Position numbers and translations under genes: made by a program. The notes beneath the pieces were generated by a model. That model had not been told where the DNA came from. It ran no database searches and worked only from the letters and a program-made list of their open reading frames with translations. A stretch of 64,000 nt of DNA from Filibacter tadaridae (GTDB taxonomy: Bacteria > Bacillota > Bacilli > Bacillales_A > Planococcaceae). The stretch covers positions 1 through 64,000 of the forward strand of contig NZ_UXAV01000044.1 of assembly GCF_900609045.1 (NCBI RefSeq), written 5' to 3'. This document shows positions 45,878 to 55,642 of this stretch, piece by piece (within the stretch, counting starts at the first letter, position 1; each line of letters begins with the position of its first letter).

Positions 45878-48439
45878 TTAAAGGCCACATTTCAGTTGTG
45901 CGTTACAGTTTGTGCACGTATTACAACCGCCGATTTCTTCGACTCTTCCTTGTCTACATACAGGACATGTGTCGCCGATTTCAGACCCAATCGTCACATT
46001 TGTTGAACGAAGATCTTGAATCGTGTTTACAAGCACGATTTTTTGCTGTTCAATCACTTCTTCTACATAATCAGAATCCATCTCGTTCTCTTCTGCTTTA
46101 AGCGTAAGTACTTGTGAGTCACGGCTACCATCGACATAGACAGTACCGCCTTTTGCTCCACCTTTATACAAACGTTCATAGACACTTTCAACCTGTTCAA
46201 CAGAATAGCCCCGTGGCGCATTTACTGTCTTCGAGATTGAACTGTCAATCCAGCGCTGGATGATGCATTGTACATCTGCATGCGCTTCTGGCGCGAGACT
46301 CATGGATGAGATGAACCATTCTGGTAAATGATCCGGATCCGCTTCTGGATGCTGTTCTAAATACTCCTCAACAATCTTCGCTTTTACTTCAATGAACTTC
46401 CCAAGACGTCCACTACGATAATACACAAAGGAAAAGTATGGTTCTAGACCCGTACTGACGCCAACCATTGTCCCTGTGGATCCCGTAGGTGCGACTGTCA
46501 ACAAATGGGAGTTTCTGATACCGTGTTCCAAAATGGATTCACGAATGTCTTCAGGCATTTTTTTCATAAAACCAGTGTTAATGAAAGCTGTACGAAGCGT
46601 TTTTGTTTCCTCGTCCGTCTGACCGATAAGGAATGGGAAGCTTCCTTTTTCTTTCGCTAGTTCCACAGATTCACGATAAGCTGTCGTTGCAATTGTTTCA
46701 AATACTTTGTCGACAAGTACATTCCCTTCTTCGGATCCATATGTCTTTTCACAATAAATCAGAAGGTCCGCCATACCCATGACGCCAAGTCCAACTCGTC
46801 GCTCGCCAAGTGCTTGTACTTTATTTTCCGCTAAGAAATAAGGTGTTGCGTCAATCACGTTATCCTGCATCCTAACACCGACTCGTACGGTATCTATCAG
46901 TTTTTCAAAATCGACGGTTTTCGACTCTTTGTCCACCATTTCCGCAAGATTCACAGCCGCAAGATTACAAACGCTATATGGCGCTAGAGGCTGCTCCCCA
47001 CACGGATTTGTGGCAACGACTTGCTGTCCATATGCTTTGGCATTGGTTTCGTTATTGGCATTATCAATAAAGAAAATACCAGGTTCTGCAGAATAAGTTG
47101 CACAAATATTGATGAGATCCCAAAGCGCACGTGCTTTTATCGTCCGATAGACACGTACTTCAAATCCTTGACGTTCCCACTCGCGTACGTCACCGACTTT
47201 GTGCCACTCTTCATTGTAGGTCGCCATTTGCGCCGGTGAATACTTTTCAACTGCTGGGAATCTAAGTTCATAATCAGCATCTGCCTCAACAGCTTTCATA
47301 AAATCATCTGTCAATGTGACAGAAATATTTGCGCCTGTAAGAAATTCCTGATTATGGACGGAATAAGTCCCGCCGTCCCGTAATTTCGTCTCGGCATCTT
47401 TTAAGATGGCTTCGCTGAATCCACCTAGACCAGGAATTGATCGGTAGTTTAGAACGCCTTGATACATCGCTTCTTCTTGTGCTGTAAGCGGTTTGAATTT
47501 TAGTTTTTCACTCGCAAGTTTTTTAATATTCTCGTCTTCCATATGTTCTAGAAGGTAACGAAGAATTCTCGGATTCTGCATTTTTGAGATGATAAATTCG
47601 CAAATGTCAGGATGCCAATCCGCTAACATGATCATTTGTGCGCCACGTCGACTTCCACCTTGCTCAACAAGATGAGTCAATTTCGCAATATCATCGAGCC
47701 ATGATACAGAGCCTGATGATTTACCGTTAACGCCTCTTGCAAGTGTGTTACGAGGACGTAGTGTAGATCCGTTCGTACCCACACCTCCGCCACGGCTCAT
47801 AATCTCCATCACTTGTTTCCGGTGATCCGAGATACCTTCGCGTGAATCAGCTACAAACGGCATTACATAACAATTAAAAAATGTTACGTCCGTATCCGAA
47901 CCCGCCCCATACAACACTCGCCCTGCAGGTATGAAATTCAAACTGGATAACTGTCCGTAGAATTTGTCGTAAGACTCTTTCTTTTTTTCCTCAGTCTTTT
48001 CAGATGAGGCAAGGCCAGTCGCATTTCGTTTTGCAATCTGTTCATAAAAAACTTCAAGTGGTTTTTCGATGACGTCAATCGGTCTTGTAATAATGCCTTG
48101 TTCTTGCTCTTCAGGCTTATCAATAGCAGAACGATACTCTTTTTCAATACAAATATCCGCTTTTCCATTTTTTTCATCCAACGATACGATAAAGCCAAGA
48201 CCGCGTGCTGGGAATTTCGGATCTTCCTTCACGGTTAAAACGACGAAATCGCCGACCTTCAACGTTTTCTTTTCTGTATCCTTAAATGAATACCGATCAA
48301 TCATGACAAGTCGTGACACTCCGTCATGTTCAATTTTCATCTCTGGCGTAATTGGATGCACCTGTGGGAATTTTGCTATATCCGCATTTAACTGTGCCTT
48401 GTCCAAAATTGGTTCCTGATGCTTGGAAACGGTAACCAT
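45878..48439 (-). CDS. nrdJ: Adenosylcobalamin-dependent (class II) ribonucleotide reductase
   Basis: An 853-residue class II reductase that uses adenosylcobalamin instead of a tyrosyl radical subunit, so it works with or without oxygen. Substrate and active-site blocks include TFFNCYVMPFVADSREG, GGGVGTNGSTLRPRNT, NPCGEQPLAPYSVCNLA (catalytic cysteines) and APTGSTGTMVGVSTGLEPYF. The C terminus has a zinc-ribbon CPVCRQGRVEE...CNTCTNCNAQLKCG that holds the reductant cysteines. There is no nearby nrdE/nrdF. The gene has two NrdR boxes upstream. Its B12 need matches mutAB in the same window. Confidence 0.96.
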   Translation of the reverse strand: MVTVSKHQEPILDKAQLNADIAKFPQVHPITPEMKIEHDGVSRLVMIDRYSFKDTEKKTLKVGDFVVLTVKEDPKFPARGLGFIVSLDEKNGKADICIEKEYRSAIDKPEEQEQGIITRPIDVIEKPLEVFYEQIAKRNATGLASSEKTEEKKKESYDKFYGQLSSLNFIPAGRVLYGAGSDTDVTFFNCYVMPFVADSREGISDHRKQVMEIMSRGGGVGTNGSTLRPRNTLARGVNGKSSGSVSWLDDIAKLTHLVEQGGSRRGAQMIMLADWHPDICEFIISKMQNPRILRYLLEHMEDENIKKLASEKLKFKPLTAQEEAMYQGVLNYRSIPGLGGFSEAILKDAETKLRDGGTYSVHNQEFLTGANISVTLTDDFMKAVEADADYELRFPAVEKYSPAQMATYNEEWHKVGDVREWERQGFEVRVYRTIKARALWDLINICATYSAEPGIFFIDNANNETNAKAYGQQVVATNPCGEQPLAPYSVCNLAAVNLAEMVDKESKTVDFEKLIDTVRVGVRMQDNVIDATPYFLAENKVQALGERRVGLGVMGMADLLIYCEKTYGSEEGNVLVDKVFETIATTAYRESVELAKEKGSFPFLIGQTDEETKTLRTAFINTGFMKKMPEDIRESILEHGIRNSHLLTVAPTGSTGTMVGVSTGLEPYFSFVYYRSGRLGKFIEVKAKIVEEYLEQHPEADPDHLPEWFISSMSLAPEAHADVQCIIQRWIDSSISKTVNAPRGYSVEQVESVYERLYKGGAKGGTVYVDGSRDSQVLTLKAEENEMDSDYVEEVIEQQKIVLVNTIQDLRSTNVTIGSEIGDTCPVCRQGRVEEIGGCNTCTNCNAQLKCGL

Positions 48440-48473
48440 TAAAGCATCCTCCTTCTGGGAATATTCTAATTTA

Positions 48474-48522
48474 ACACAACATGTTGTGTTTCTTCTTTAC
48501 CCTAATCTACTACATATTGAAA
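48474..48522. promoter_or_regulatory. Two NrdR boxes upstream of nrdJ
   Basis: Box 1 (48474-48489), ACACAACATGTTGTGT, is a perfect palindrome fitting the NrdR consensus ACACWATATAWTGTGT except at the two central-flank positions. Box 2 (48507-48522), CTACTACATATTGAAA, keeps the core CWANATATWG. Their centres are 33 bp apart, about three helical turns, as is usual for NrdR pairs. nrdJ expression is probably repressed by NrdR-ATP/dATP. Confidence 0.75.
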
Positions 48523-48622
48523 CAAGCTTCAATAGTGAGCAATTTACACTTAATGCCAAATGGTATATTGCCGCCTTTTTAATCTGTATGACTTTAAAAA
48601 AATAGAACCAAAGTTACAGCTT

Positions 48623-49459
48623 TTACTTTTTAAAAGTCCATTTATCGTTCGCATATTTCTTCCGTTCGATTTCCCGTACGAATTCCTGTTGTGTTGCTGT
48701 CAATTCAAATGGTTCAAGCGTGATATCGAGCGCTTCTTCAAAACCTTTTGAAAATGCGTGCACACATTCTTCCACTGAAATGGAACGACTTGCCAAGCGA
48801 TCGATTGCCACTGCCTTTTCCGGCAAACTTTTACGCATACGTTCGCGCTGTGTTTCCGTTTCGAATTTAAACAGGGATACAAGCTTGTTCTCGTCAAGGC
48901 TCAGTAAAATTGCGCCATGTTGTAGAATAACACCTTTTTGCCGGGTTTGGGCACTTCCAGCCACTTTCTTTCCTTCAACAACGAGCTCATACCAACTTGG
49001 CGCATCAAAGCAAACAGCACTTTTAGGTTTTTTCAAATCCGTACTCTTTTCGACTGTATCCGGAACAGAAAACGCCGCATTCAAACCGAGGTTTTGAAAT
49101 CCTTTCAAAACACCTCCCGAAATGACACGGTACGCTTCTGTAACCGTTTCCGGCATATCCGGGTATGCCTCGCTAACAATAACGCTATATGTAAGTTCAT
49201 GCTCATGTAGAACGCCTCTGCCGCCAGTTGGACGTCTAACAAAACCGAGACCGTTTTTTTTCACTTCATCCAACTCAATTTCTTTCTCAACACTTTGGAA
49301 ATAGCCAATCGACAGTGTAGCAGGCTGCCATTCATAAAATCGAAGCACTGGGCCGATTTCCCCTTTACTATGCCATTCCAACAATGCCTCGTCGAGTGCC
49401 ATGTTGAATGAAGCAGTACATTTTCCCGAATTAATAAAATGCCAAACTGTTTTTCCCAT
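48623..49459 (-). CDS. lipM: Octanoyl-[GcvH]:protein N-octanoyltransferase-like lipoate protein (LipM)
   Basis: A 278-residue lipoate-ligase-fold enzyme. It transfers octanoate from acyl carrier protein to GcvH in the Bacillus lipoylation route. Signatures are [32 protein letters not shown], and the catalytic cysteine in [15 protein letters not shown] followed by [12 protein letters not shown] (Lys). The neighbouring gcv genes supply the glycine cleavage system that uses this lipoyl transfer. It is divergent from the rhodanese gene. Confidence 0.93.
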   Translation of the reverse strand: MGKTVWHFINSGKCTASFNMALDEALLEWHSKGEIGPVLRFYEWQPATLSIGYFQSVEKEIELDEVKKNGLGFVRRPTGGRGVLHEHELTYSVIVSEAYPDMPETVTEAYRVISGGVLKGFQNLGLNAAFSVPDTVEKSTDLKKPKSAVCFDAPSWYELVVEGKKVAGSAQTRQKGVILQHGAILLSLDENKLVSLFKFETETQRERMRKSLPEKAVAIDRLASRSISVEECVHAFSKGFEEALDITLEPFELTATQQEFVREIERKKYANDKWTFKK

Positions 49460-49501
49460 CCCAAGTCCCCCTCTGCAACGTCTACCATTTTATCATTCTC
49501 A

Positions 49502-49530
49502 TTGAACTAGCGCCAATATATCTTTATAAT
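49502..49530 (+). promoter_or_regulatory. Sigma-A promoter of the rhodanese gene
   Basis: TTGAAC (49502-49507) and TATAAT (49525-49530) are separated by exactly 17 bp, 32 bp upstream of the TTG start. Confidence 0.75.
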
Positions 49531-49562
49531 AAAAAGGTATAGAGAAAAAGGGGGAAGACGTT

Positions 49563-49943
49563 TTGGATTTTTATATTTTGGGGGCAGTATTGCTTGTCAT
49601 TATCGTATATATGGTTGTCACCATGTTACGTCTTCGCAAAGCCGTCACTAACTTAACGCAAGGTGAATTTATCGAAGGCTATCGCAAAGCGCAACTCATC
49701 GATGTACGTGAAACAAAAGACTTTGATGCGGGACATATTTTAGGTGCACGGAACATTCCTTACTCCCAGTTCCGTCAACGGCACAAAGAAATTCGCCCGG
49801 ACAAGCCTGTCTACCTGTATGATCAAAATGGTGGCAAAAGTGCTCGTTCTGCGCTTCTGTTAAAGAAAAAAGGCTATGAACAGCTCTACCATTTGCAAGG
49901 CGGGTTCCGTCAATGGACAGGCAAAGTAAAAAGTAAAGGATAA
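49563..49943 (+). CDS. yqhL: Rhodanese-domain membrane protein without catalytic cysteine (YqhL)
   Basis: A 126-residue protein with one N-terminal membrane helix (FYILGAVLLVIIVYMVVTML) and a rhodanese fold (AQLIDVRETKDFDAGHILGARNIPYSQF). The loop that should hold the active-site cysteine reads YLYDQNGGKSARSALLL, so no cysteine is present and sulphur transfer is unlikely. The start is a TTG behind GGGGGAAG. It is more likely a binding or scaffold domain. Confidence 0.88.
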   Translation: MDFYILGAVLLVIIVYMVVTMLRLRKAVTNLTQGEFIEGYRKAQLIDVRETKDFDAGHILGARNIPYSQFRQRHKEIRPDKPVYLYDQNGGKSARSALLLKKKGYEQLYHLQGGFRQWTGKVKSKG

Positions 49944-50014
49944 CAAAGTTCTTCCTTCGGGGAGGGCTTTTTATTTAGTTAAAAGTTATTGCAGATAAAA
50001 TTAATTTTTTCATC

Positions 50015-50052
50015 AAAAAACGATTCCCCTTTCGCAGGAGGAATCGTTTTTT
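50015..50052 (-). terminator. Terminator of the gcv operon
   Basis: The arms AAAAAACGATTCC (50015-50027) and GGAATCGTTTTTT (from 50040) pair perfectly around a 12-base loop, with T-runs on both strands. It ends the gcvT-gcvPA-gcvPB operon and may also stop the convergent rhodanese transcript. Confidence 0.9.
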
Positions 50053-50063
50053 TCTTTATGAAA

Positions 50064-51524
50064 TTATTTTTTTATATAACGTAGCACGGGTTGACGAGCT
50101 GCTTTCGTTTCATCAAGACGACTGATGACCGTTGTATGCGGTGCATTTTGCACTACTTCTGGATTCTCTTCTACTTCTTTCGTAATTTGAATCATTGCCT
50201 CAATGAAATCGTCCAATGTTTCTTTTGACTCCGTCTCTGTCGGCTCAATCATCATGCCCTCTTCAACATTTAACGGGAAGTAGATTGTTGGCGGATGATA
50301 ACCAAAATCAAGCAATCGTTTCGCCATATCAAGTGTACGGACACCAAGTTTTTTCTGTCGACGACCTGAAAGGACAAATTCATGTTTACAATGCTGTGAA
50401 TACGGAAGATCGAAATACGGTTCCAATCTGCGCATCATATAGTTTGCATTCAGTACCGCATATTCAGTTACAGCTTTCAAACCATCAGGTCCCATTGAAC
50501 GGATATACGTATAGGCACGCAAGTAAATGCCGAAGTTTCCGTAAAATGGTTTTACTCGACCGATTGATTGTGGTCTATCATATTCAAATGTTAACGTATT
50601 GTCTTTTTTAATTAGTACCGGTTTCGGCAGGTAAGGAATAAGCTCCTTCTTCACCCCAACAGGTCCTGAACCCGGTCCTCCACCACCGTGAGGTCCCGTG
50701 AACGTTTTGTGCAAGTTTAAATGGACGGCATCAAAGCCCATGTCGCCAGGACGTACTTTTGACATAACAGCGTTCAAGTTCGCACCGTCGTAGTACAATT
50801 TACCACCAACACCGTGAACAATTTTCGCCATTTCTAAGATATCTTCTTCGAAAAGACCAAGTGTATTCGGATTCGTAAGCATTAAAGCGGCAGTATCCGG
50901 TCCGACTTTCGCTCTCAAGTCTTCAATGTCAACAAGTCCATTTTCATTCGACTTAACTGTAATTGTGTCAAAGCCTGCAACTGTGGCGGATGCCGGGTTT
51001 GTACCATGGGCAGAGTCGGGAACGAGTACTTTTGTGCGCTCAAGATCACCATTCGCTTCATGGAATGCACGGATCATCATAAGGGCCGTCCACTCGCCAT
51101 GTGCTCCCGCAGCCGGTTGGAGTGTCACTTCATCCATACCCGTAATTTCGTTCAAATGTTCTTGCAGGTCATACATAATCTCCAATGCACCTTGGACAGT
51201 CGACTCATCCTGCAACGGGTGGATATTTGCAAAACCCGGGAAACGTGCAACAGATTCGTTAATTTTCGGATTGTACTTCATCGTACAAGAACCTAAAGGG
51301 TAAAATCCAGAATCAATTCCGTGATTACGATTTGAAAGCGCAGTGTAATGACGCATAATATCGAGTTCGGAAACCTCCGGTAATTCAGCGACTTTTTCAC
51401 GAACAAACCCTTCGGCCAATAACTCAGAAAGGTCTATTTCAGGGACATCAAGTTCAGGAAGACTGTAACCAATCCGACCCTCTTTAGTATTTTCAAAAAT
51501 CAATGGTTGGTTATCTTTATGCAT
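50064..51524 (-). CDS. gcvPB: Glycine dehydrogenase (decarboxylating) subunit 2
   Basis: A 486-residue half of the pyridoxal-phosphate P-protein. The PLP lysine is in [18 protein letters not shown]. Other blocks are [28 protein letters not shown] and [12 protein letters not shown]. The long frame upstream runs through the end of gcvPA. The real start [13 protein letters not shown] at 51522-51524 sits behind GGAGG and overlaps the gcvPA stop by 8 bp. With gcvPA and gcvT it breaks glycine into CO2, ammonia and methylene-THF. Confidence 0.95.
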   Translation of the reverse strand: MHKDNQPLIFENTKEGRIGYSLPELDVPEIDLSELLAEGFVREKVAELPEVSELDIMRHYTALSNRNHGIDSGFYPLGSCTMKYNPKINESVARFPGFANIHPLQDESTVQGALEIMYDLQEHLNEITGMDEVTLQPAAGAHGEWTALMMIRAFHEANGDLERTKVLVPDSAHGTNPASATVAGFDTITVKSNENGLVDIEDLRAKVGPDTAALMLTNPNTLGLFEEDILEMAKIVHGVGGKLYYDGANLNAVMSKVRPGDMGFDAVHLNLHKTFTGPHGGGGPGSGPVGVKKELIPYLPKPVLIKKDNTLTFEYDRPQSIGRVKPFYGNFGIYLRAYTYIRSMGPDGLKAVTEYAVLNANYMMRRLEPYFDLPYSQHCKHEFVLSGRRQKKLGVRTLDMAKRLLDFGYHPPTIYFPLNVEEGMMIEPTETESKETLDDFIEAMIQITKEVEENPEVVQNAPHTTVISRLDETKAARQPVLRYIKK

Positions 51525-52884
51525 GAAGGGCCTCCATTTCCTGCACAAGTGCATCAATTTCTTGGACAAGTGCATCAATTTCCTCTTTTGTACGCTGTTC
51601 CGTAACAGCAATCAATGTATGATTAGCCAGTTCTGGATATGTTAAACCAAGATCATAGCCGCCGAGAATTCCTTTTGTGAAGAGATGTGCGTTCATTTCT
51701 TTCACAGGCATTTTACAATCAATAACAATTTCATTGAAATGTGCTCCATCAAATTTCACATTGAGGCCTGCTTTTTCGAATTCATTTTTTGCATATCTTG
51801 TTTTAACAATATTCTGATAAGCTATTTCCTGCGTGCCCACTTTTCCAAGGGCCGTCATAGCGACTGAAGCGGCAAGTGCATTCAGAGCTTGGTTCGAACA
51901 AATATTTGATGTCGCTTTTTCACGGCGAATATGTTGTTCACGTGCTTGAAGTGTAAGTACATACCCACGTCGTCCCTCGTCATCCGTTGTCTCGCCAATT
52001 AAACGTCCCGGAACTTTCCGCATCAATTTTTTGTTTACAGCGAAGTAACCGCAATGTGGTCCACCGAATGATTCAGAAATTCCGAACGGTTGTGCATCTC
52101 CAACTGTAATATCCGCTCCCAGTTTCCCTGGGGGTGTGAGTACACCGAGTGCTAGCGGGTTGGATGAAACAACGAATAACCCACCATTATCATGTGTAAT
52201 TTCACCGATTTTTTCGATGTCTTCGATTTGACCGAAGAAATTTGGATATTGGACAAGTACTGCCGCAGTATTTTCATCAATTAATTCATTTAATGCAGCT
52301 ACGTCCGTTATACCGTTTTTATGGGGAATTGTAACGACTTCAATTGATTGCCCAAATGCATAAGCTTGAACAACATCACGCGCTTCGGGATGTATCGTCT
52401 CAGAAACAAGTAATTTCTTTCTTCTTGTATGCCCTGAAGCAAGTGTACCCGCTTCAGCAAGAGCCGTTCCGCCATCATACATAGAAGAGTTCGCAATATC
52501 CATACCTGTCAATTCACATATCATTGTCTGGAATTCAAAAATCGCTTGTAGTTCACCTTGAGAGATTTCTGGTTGGTAAGGTGTATACGCTGTGTAGAAT
52601 TCTGAACGGGAAATGACGTGATCAACTATAATCGGCTTATAATGATCGTAGACACCCGCACCAAGGAATGATGCGTATGAACGTGCATCCGCATTTTTTG
52701 CGGCCAACTGGGCTAATTCCTTTATCAATGAAGATTCTGATTTAGCTTTTTTAATCTTGTATTCACCTTTGAATCTTACTTCTTCAGGAATATCCGCAAA
52801 AAGTTCATCTACCGAAGTAATACCGATGGTTTGTAACATTTCATCTCGATCAGTTTCGGTCATTGGAATGTAACGATGGTTCAT
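51517..52884 (-). CDS. gcvPA: Glycine dehydrogenase (decarboxylating) subunit 1
   Basis: The other P-protein half, about 455 residues, recognised from [38 protein letters not shown] and [16 protein letters not shown]. The ATG at 52882-52884 ([13 protein letters not shown]) fits the family. A GTG two codons earlier is too close to the ribosome binding site. The C terminus contains a nearly exact 21-bp tandem duplication (51541-51582), so EIDALVQ is repeated. The gap to gcvT is 33 bp. Confidence 0.95.
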   Translation of the reverse strand: MNHRYIPMTETDRDEMLQTIGITSVDELFADIPEEVRFKGEYKIKKAKSESSLIKELAQLAAKNADARSYASFLGAGVYDHYKPIIVDHVISRSEFYTAYTPYQPEISQGELQAIFEFQTMICELTGMDIANSSMYDGGTALAEAGTLASGHTRRKKLLVSETIHPEARDVVQAYAFGQSIEVVTIPHKNGITDVAALNELIDENTAAVLVQYPNFFGQIEDIEKIGEITHDNGGLFVVSSNPLALGVLTPPGKLGADITVGDAQPFGISESFGGPHCGYFAVNKKLMRKVPGRLIGETTDDEGRRGYVLTLQAREQHIRREKATSNICSNQALNALAASVAMTALGKVGTQEIAYQNIVKTRYAKNEFEKAGLNVKFDGAHFNEIVIDCKMPVKEMNAHLFTKGILGGYDLGLTYPELANHTLIAVTEQRTKEEIDALVQEIDALVQEMEALHA

Positions 52885-52917
52885 ATCCACTTATCCCCTT
52901 TTCCTATAAGTTAATTG

Positions 52918-54018
52918 TTAAGAACGTTTATAAAATGGCGTTGCAATTAGGATAGCTTTCAACCGCTTTGTACGGATTTCGACTTCCACTTCCGTGCCCA
53001 ATTCAGTATGTTCGCGGTTTAATAATGCAAATCCGATATTCTTTTTAAGTGTCGGCGATTGAGTACCCGTAGTCACTTCACCAATTTCCTCTTCACCCAG
53101 GAAGACTTTATAGCCAGTACGCGGAATCCCTTTATCAATCATCTCTATACCAACCAGTTTGCGCGGTATACCATTCTCTTTTTGAGAAATAAGCACTTCT
53201 TTACCATTAAAGTCTTCTTCCTTGTTCACTTTCACGACAAAGCCGAGACCTGTTTCAAGTGGTGAAATATCTTTTGTTAACTCTTGCCCGTAAAGTGGTA
53301 ATCCAGCTTCAAAACGCAATGTATCACGGGCACCTAAACCTGCTGGTACAACACCTTCACTTTCACCTGCTTTAAGAATCTCAGGCCATAACGCAACGAT
53401 TGCTTCAGGTGAACCATAAATTTCAAAACCGTCTTCACCTGTATAGCCAGTACGTGAAACAAGTACAGTGTGACCTGCAATCACGACATTGTCTTTAAAA
53501 CGGAAAAACTTAATGTCTGCAAGAACTTCGTCTGTCAGTTTCTGAAGGACACTTTCAGCTGCAGGGCCTTGTAAAGCAATAAGTGCATAATCCGCTGATT
53601 TGTCTTCAATAACAACATCAGGTGTTGCAAATTTCTTCATCCATTCAAGGTCTTTTTCAATATTCGACGCATTGACAACAAGTAAATAATCATTTGTACC
53701 TCTTTTGTAAATAAGAAGATCATCCACTGATCCCCCGTCTTCATAGCACATAACGGTATATTGTGCTTGCCCGTCTTTTAACTTCGATACATCGTTTGTA
53801 ACGATTTTCTGTAGATAAGATAATGCACCAGCGCCGCTTACAAGTATTTCACCCATATGGGAGACATCAAATAGCCCCGCTTTTGTACGAACTGCTTCAT
53901 GTTCAGCTTTGATACTTGTAAACTGAACAGGAAGCTCCCATCCACCAAAATCAATTGTTTTTCCACCATAATTTTTGTAACTATCAAAAAGAGCAGTCCG
54001 TTTTAATGATTCAGTCAA
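52918..54018 (-). CDS. gcvT: Glycine cleavage system T protein (aminomethyltransferase)
   Basis: A 366-residue THF-dependent aminomethyltransferase. It starts [19 protein letters not shown], with [12 protein letters not shown], then [11 protein letters not shown] and [22 protein letters not shown]. It accepts the methylamine group from lipoylated GcvH. It is the first gene of the operon and lies behind a tandem glycine riboswitch. Confidence 0.96.
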   Translation of the reverse strand: MTESLKRTALFDSYKNYGGKTIDFGGWELPVQFTSIKAEHEAVRTKAGLFDVSHMGEILVSGAGALSYLQKIVTNDVSKLKDGQAQYTVMCYEDGGSVDDLLIYKRGTNDYLLVVNASNIEKDLEWMKKFATPDVVIEDKSADYALIALQGPAAESVLQKLTDEVLADIKFFRFKDNVVIAGHTVLVSRTGYTGEDGFEIYGSPEAIVALWPEILKAGESEGVVPAGLGARDTLRFEAGLPLYGQELTKDISPLETGLGFVVKVNKEEDFNGKEVLISQKENGIPRKLVGIEMIDKGIPRTGYKVFLGEEEIGEVTTGTQSPTLKKNIGFALLNREHTELGTEVEVEIRTKRLKAILIATPFYKRS

Positions 54019-54043
54019 AACTCATTCCCCCTTTAAATTCCGA

Positions 54044-54086
54044 TAAAAAAAGACAGTGGTCCCCTATAGTAAGAGAACCCCTGTCC
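54044..54086 (-). terminator. Expression-platform terminator of the glycine riboswitch
   Basis: On the minus strand the segment GGACAGGGGTTC can pair with GGGGACCACTGTC, followed by TTTTTTT. The upstream arm is also part of the second aptamer, which is the usual switch design. It ends about 25 bp before the gcvT start. Confidence 0.7.
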
Positions 54087-54250
54087 TTGTACCTGAAAGT
54101 TTCACCTTGCGGCTTTCCTCGTTGGTGGCCAGTTTAAACTGGCACTCTCCAGAGATGCGTCCTGTAAGAGTCTTTTTTGCCTGAGAGATTCATAACGATT
54201 GGTTACTTGCTCCTTCGGCGACGCTTTCGCGTTCTCTCCTCATACAATCA
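54081..54250 (-). ncRNA. Tandem glycine riboswitch upstream of gcvT
   Basis: Two aptamers in series on the minus strand. The first has the signatures GGAGAGAACGCGAAAGCG, GCCGAAGGAGCAAG and ATCTCTCAGGCAAAAA, ending in CTCTGGAGAG. The second has GCCAGTTTAAACTGGCC, CACCAACGAGGAAAGCC, GCAAGGTGAAACTTTCAGGT and ACAAGGACAGGG. These are the conserved glycine-binding elements of Bacillus gcvT leaders. Glycine binding should prevent the terminator and turn the operon on. Confidence 0.93.
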
Positions 54251-54448
54251 TTCGCGTTATTCAATTCAATCGAAAACGATTAAGATTCGGACAACTAATG
54301 TCCTTTCGCCTTATATCTTAACATTAGATTTATGTAAGCGCAACAAATTTTAAATGCGGTGATTTTAACGAACAAAGTTGGTATACTTCGTAATGAATGT
54401 TCGTGTTTAAGCTAAAAAGAAAAGTTTTCATTTAATTAAAACGAAGAA

Positions 54449-54477
54449 AAACGGAAATCCAAAATAGACCTCCGTTT
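54449..54477 (-). terminator. Terminator of aroK
   Basis: A stem AAACGGA/TCCGTTT has a long loop with partial inner pairing and an A-rich upstream stretch, placed right after the aroK stop. It is moderately convincing. Confidence 0.55.
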
Positions 54478-54482
54478 CCTTT

Positions 54483-54998
54483 CTACTTTTCTCCTTTTAA
54501 TCTGCCAATTTGAAATGCAATATAATCTGTAATATCGCGCAATGATCGAAATTCTGTTTCAACTTTAAAGTGGGCAGTTTTTAAATAATGAGGCTTTCGC
54601 TCATTGAAAAGAAATTCAAGTTCGGCACGTGTCGACCGCTGTACAATTGGTCGATTCTTATCTGTAGAAATTCTACGCCAAATATCGCGAAAAGGTGCAT
54701 TGAGGAAAAATACCAGGCCTGTTTTCCGCATGATTTCCCTATTTTCTCTTCTCATAGGTACACCACCACCTGTCGCGATAATACAAGATTCATCTCTAAA
54801 TGAACGAAGAAACTCCGTTTCCATCTCCCGAAATCGTAATTCGCCGTACTTTTCAAAGATTTTTGGTATGGGCATTCCCATTTTTTTCACTATTTCTTTA
54901 TCCATGTCGTAATATGGCATTTTCGTAACGAAACTGAGACGTTTACCAATCGCGCTTTTTCCGCATCCCATATAACCGACCAAATATACTTTTTTCAT
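54483..54998 (-). CDS. aroK: Shikimate kinase
   Basis: A 171-residue P-loop kinase. Walker A is VGYMGCGKSAIGKRLS. The shikimate site has YYDMDKEI and FRFREME-like ELRFREMETEF, and ATGGGVPMRRENR is the third motif. RRISTDKNRPIV forms the lid. The start MKKVYLVGYMG follows GGGTGAT; an ATG four codons upstream is also possible. It lies between the gcv riboswitch region and the comG operon, a placement seen in related genomes. Confidence 0.93.
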   Translation of the reverse strand: MKKVYLVGYMGCGKSAIGKRLSFVTKMPYYDMDKEIVKKMGMPIPKIFEKYGELRFREMETEFLRSFRDESCIIATGGGVPMRRENREIMRKTGLVFFLNAPFRDIWRRISTDKNRPIVQRSTRAELEFLFNERKPHYLKTAHFKVETEFRSLRDITDYIAFQIGRLKGEK

Positions 54999-55032
54999 GT
55001 CATCACCCATCCGATAGGGCGCTTTCGAGTAT

Positions 55033-55212
55033 TCACTCGCCCCGTTTCATCGTTTTCACCGTTTCGTTTTCATAGTATGTGCCTAGAGAATCATAAGTCC
55101 TGTATAGACTATCATGCCATGAAACGATAGAGAAAAGAAAGAGGCTAATGAAAAATAATAATACGATTGCCGCAACAAGCACCACTCCCCGCTCATTCCG
55201 GATAGAGTCCAA
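55033..55212 (-). CDS. comGG: ComGG-like small membrane protein
   Basis: A 59-residue protein with a single membrane helix (VVLVAAIVLLFFISLFLFSIV) near the N terminus, in the comGG position. The start TTG at 55210-55212 is eight bases after AAGGAG inside the comGF coding end. A longer frame begins eleven codons upstream. It is much shorter than Bacillus ComGG (about 124), and the sequence match is weak. The assignment is by position and topology. Confidence 0.55.
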   Translation of the reverse strand: MDSIRNERGVVLVAAIVLLFFISLFLFSIVSWHDSLYRTYDSLGTYYENETVKTMKRGE

Positions 55213-55642
55213 CGACAAAACTCCTTCCTTTCCGGGTTCCGTCAACCATCAGAACGTCGGTGGTCAGTGTACTACCATCAAGTGAAAAAGTGACTTCTTT
55301 CACGTTCGTGAACAATGGGATATGACCATTCTCCTTTACTCTTTTCCGAATGGTGCTACTTCTTTGTTCGATAATGATTGAATCAGTTCCTTTCCATAAA
55401 CGAAGTGAGCTACCATCAAGGGGATCATCAATAGCAGTAACATCCGACAACACAGACTGCATATCCACAGCGAATAATTCCCATTCTGTTGACGTGTAAT
55501 CAGCATATTGGCGTTCAATAGGTCCTTTCCAGAAAAAGAACAGTAAGAAAAACTGGATGAAAATAGCCATTATAAGTAGATGAAACATACTTTCAAGAAG
55601 CGAATACCCTCCCTCATCCGATGAATTCAAAAATCGACACAT
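55193..55642 (-). CDS. comGF: Competence pseudopilus protein ComGF
   Basis: A 149-residue ComGF-family protein. The hydrophobic segment LLESMFHLLIMAIFIQFFLLF is preceded by GGYS, a degenerate pseudopilin start. A beta-rich tail follows with LWKGTDSIIIEQRSSTIRKRV and GHIPLFTNVKEVTFS. It overlaps comGE by 16 bp upstream and comGG by 20 bp downstream. Confidence 0.88.
   Translation of the reverse strand: MCRFLNSSDEGGYSLLESMFHLLIMAIFIQFFLLFFFWKGPIERQYADYTSTEWELFAVDMQSVLSDVTAIDDPLDGSSLRLWKGTDSIIIEQRSSTIRKRVKENGHIPLFTNVKEVTFSLDGSTLTTDVLMVDGTRKGRSFVVGLYPE

Noticed and set aside
48440-48622. Cobalamin riboswitch before nrdJ
   Set aside because: The leader is short and AT-rich and lacks the conserved B12 box; only the NrdR palindromes stand out.
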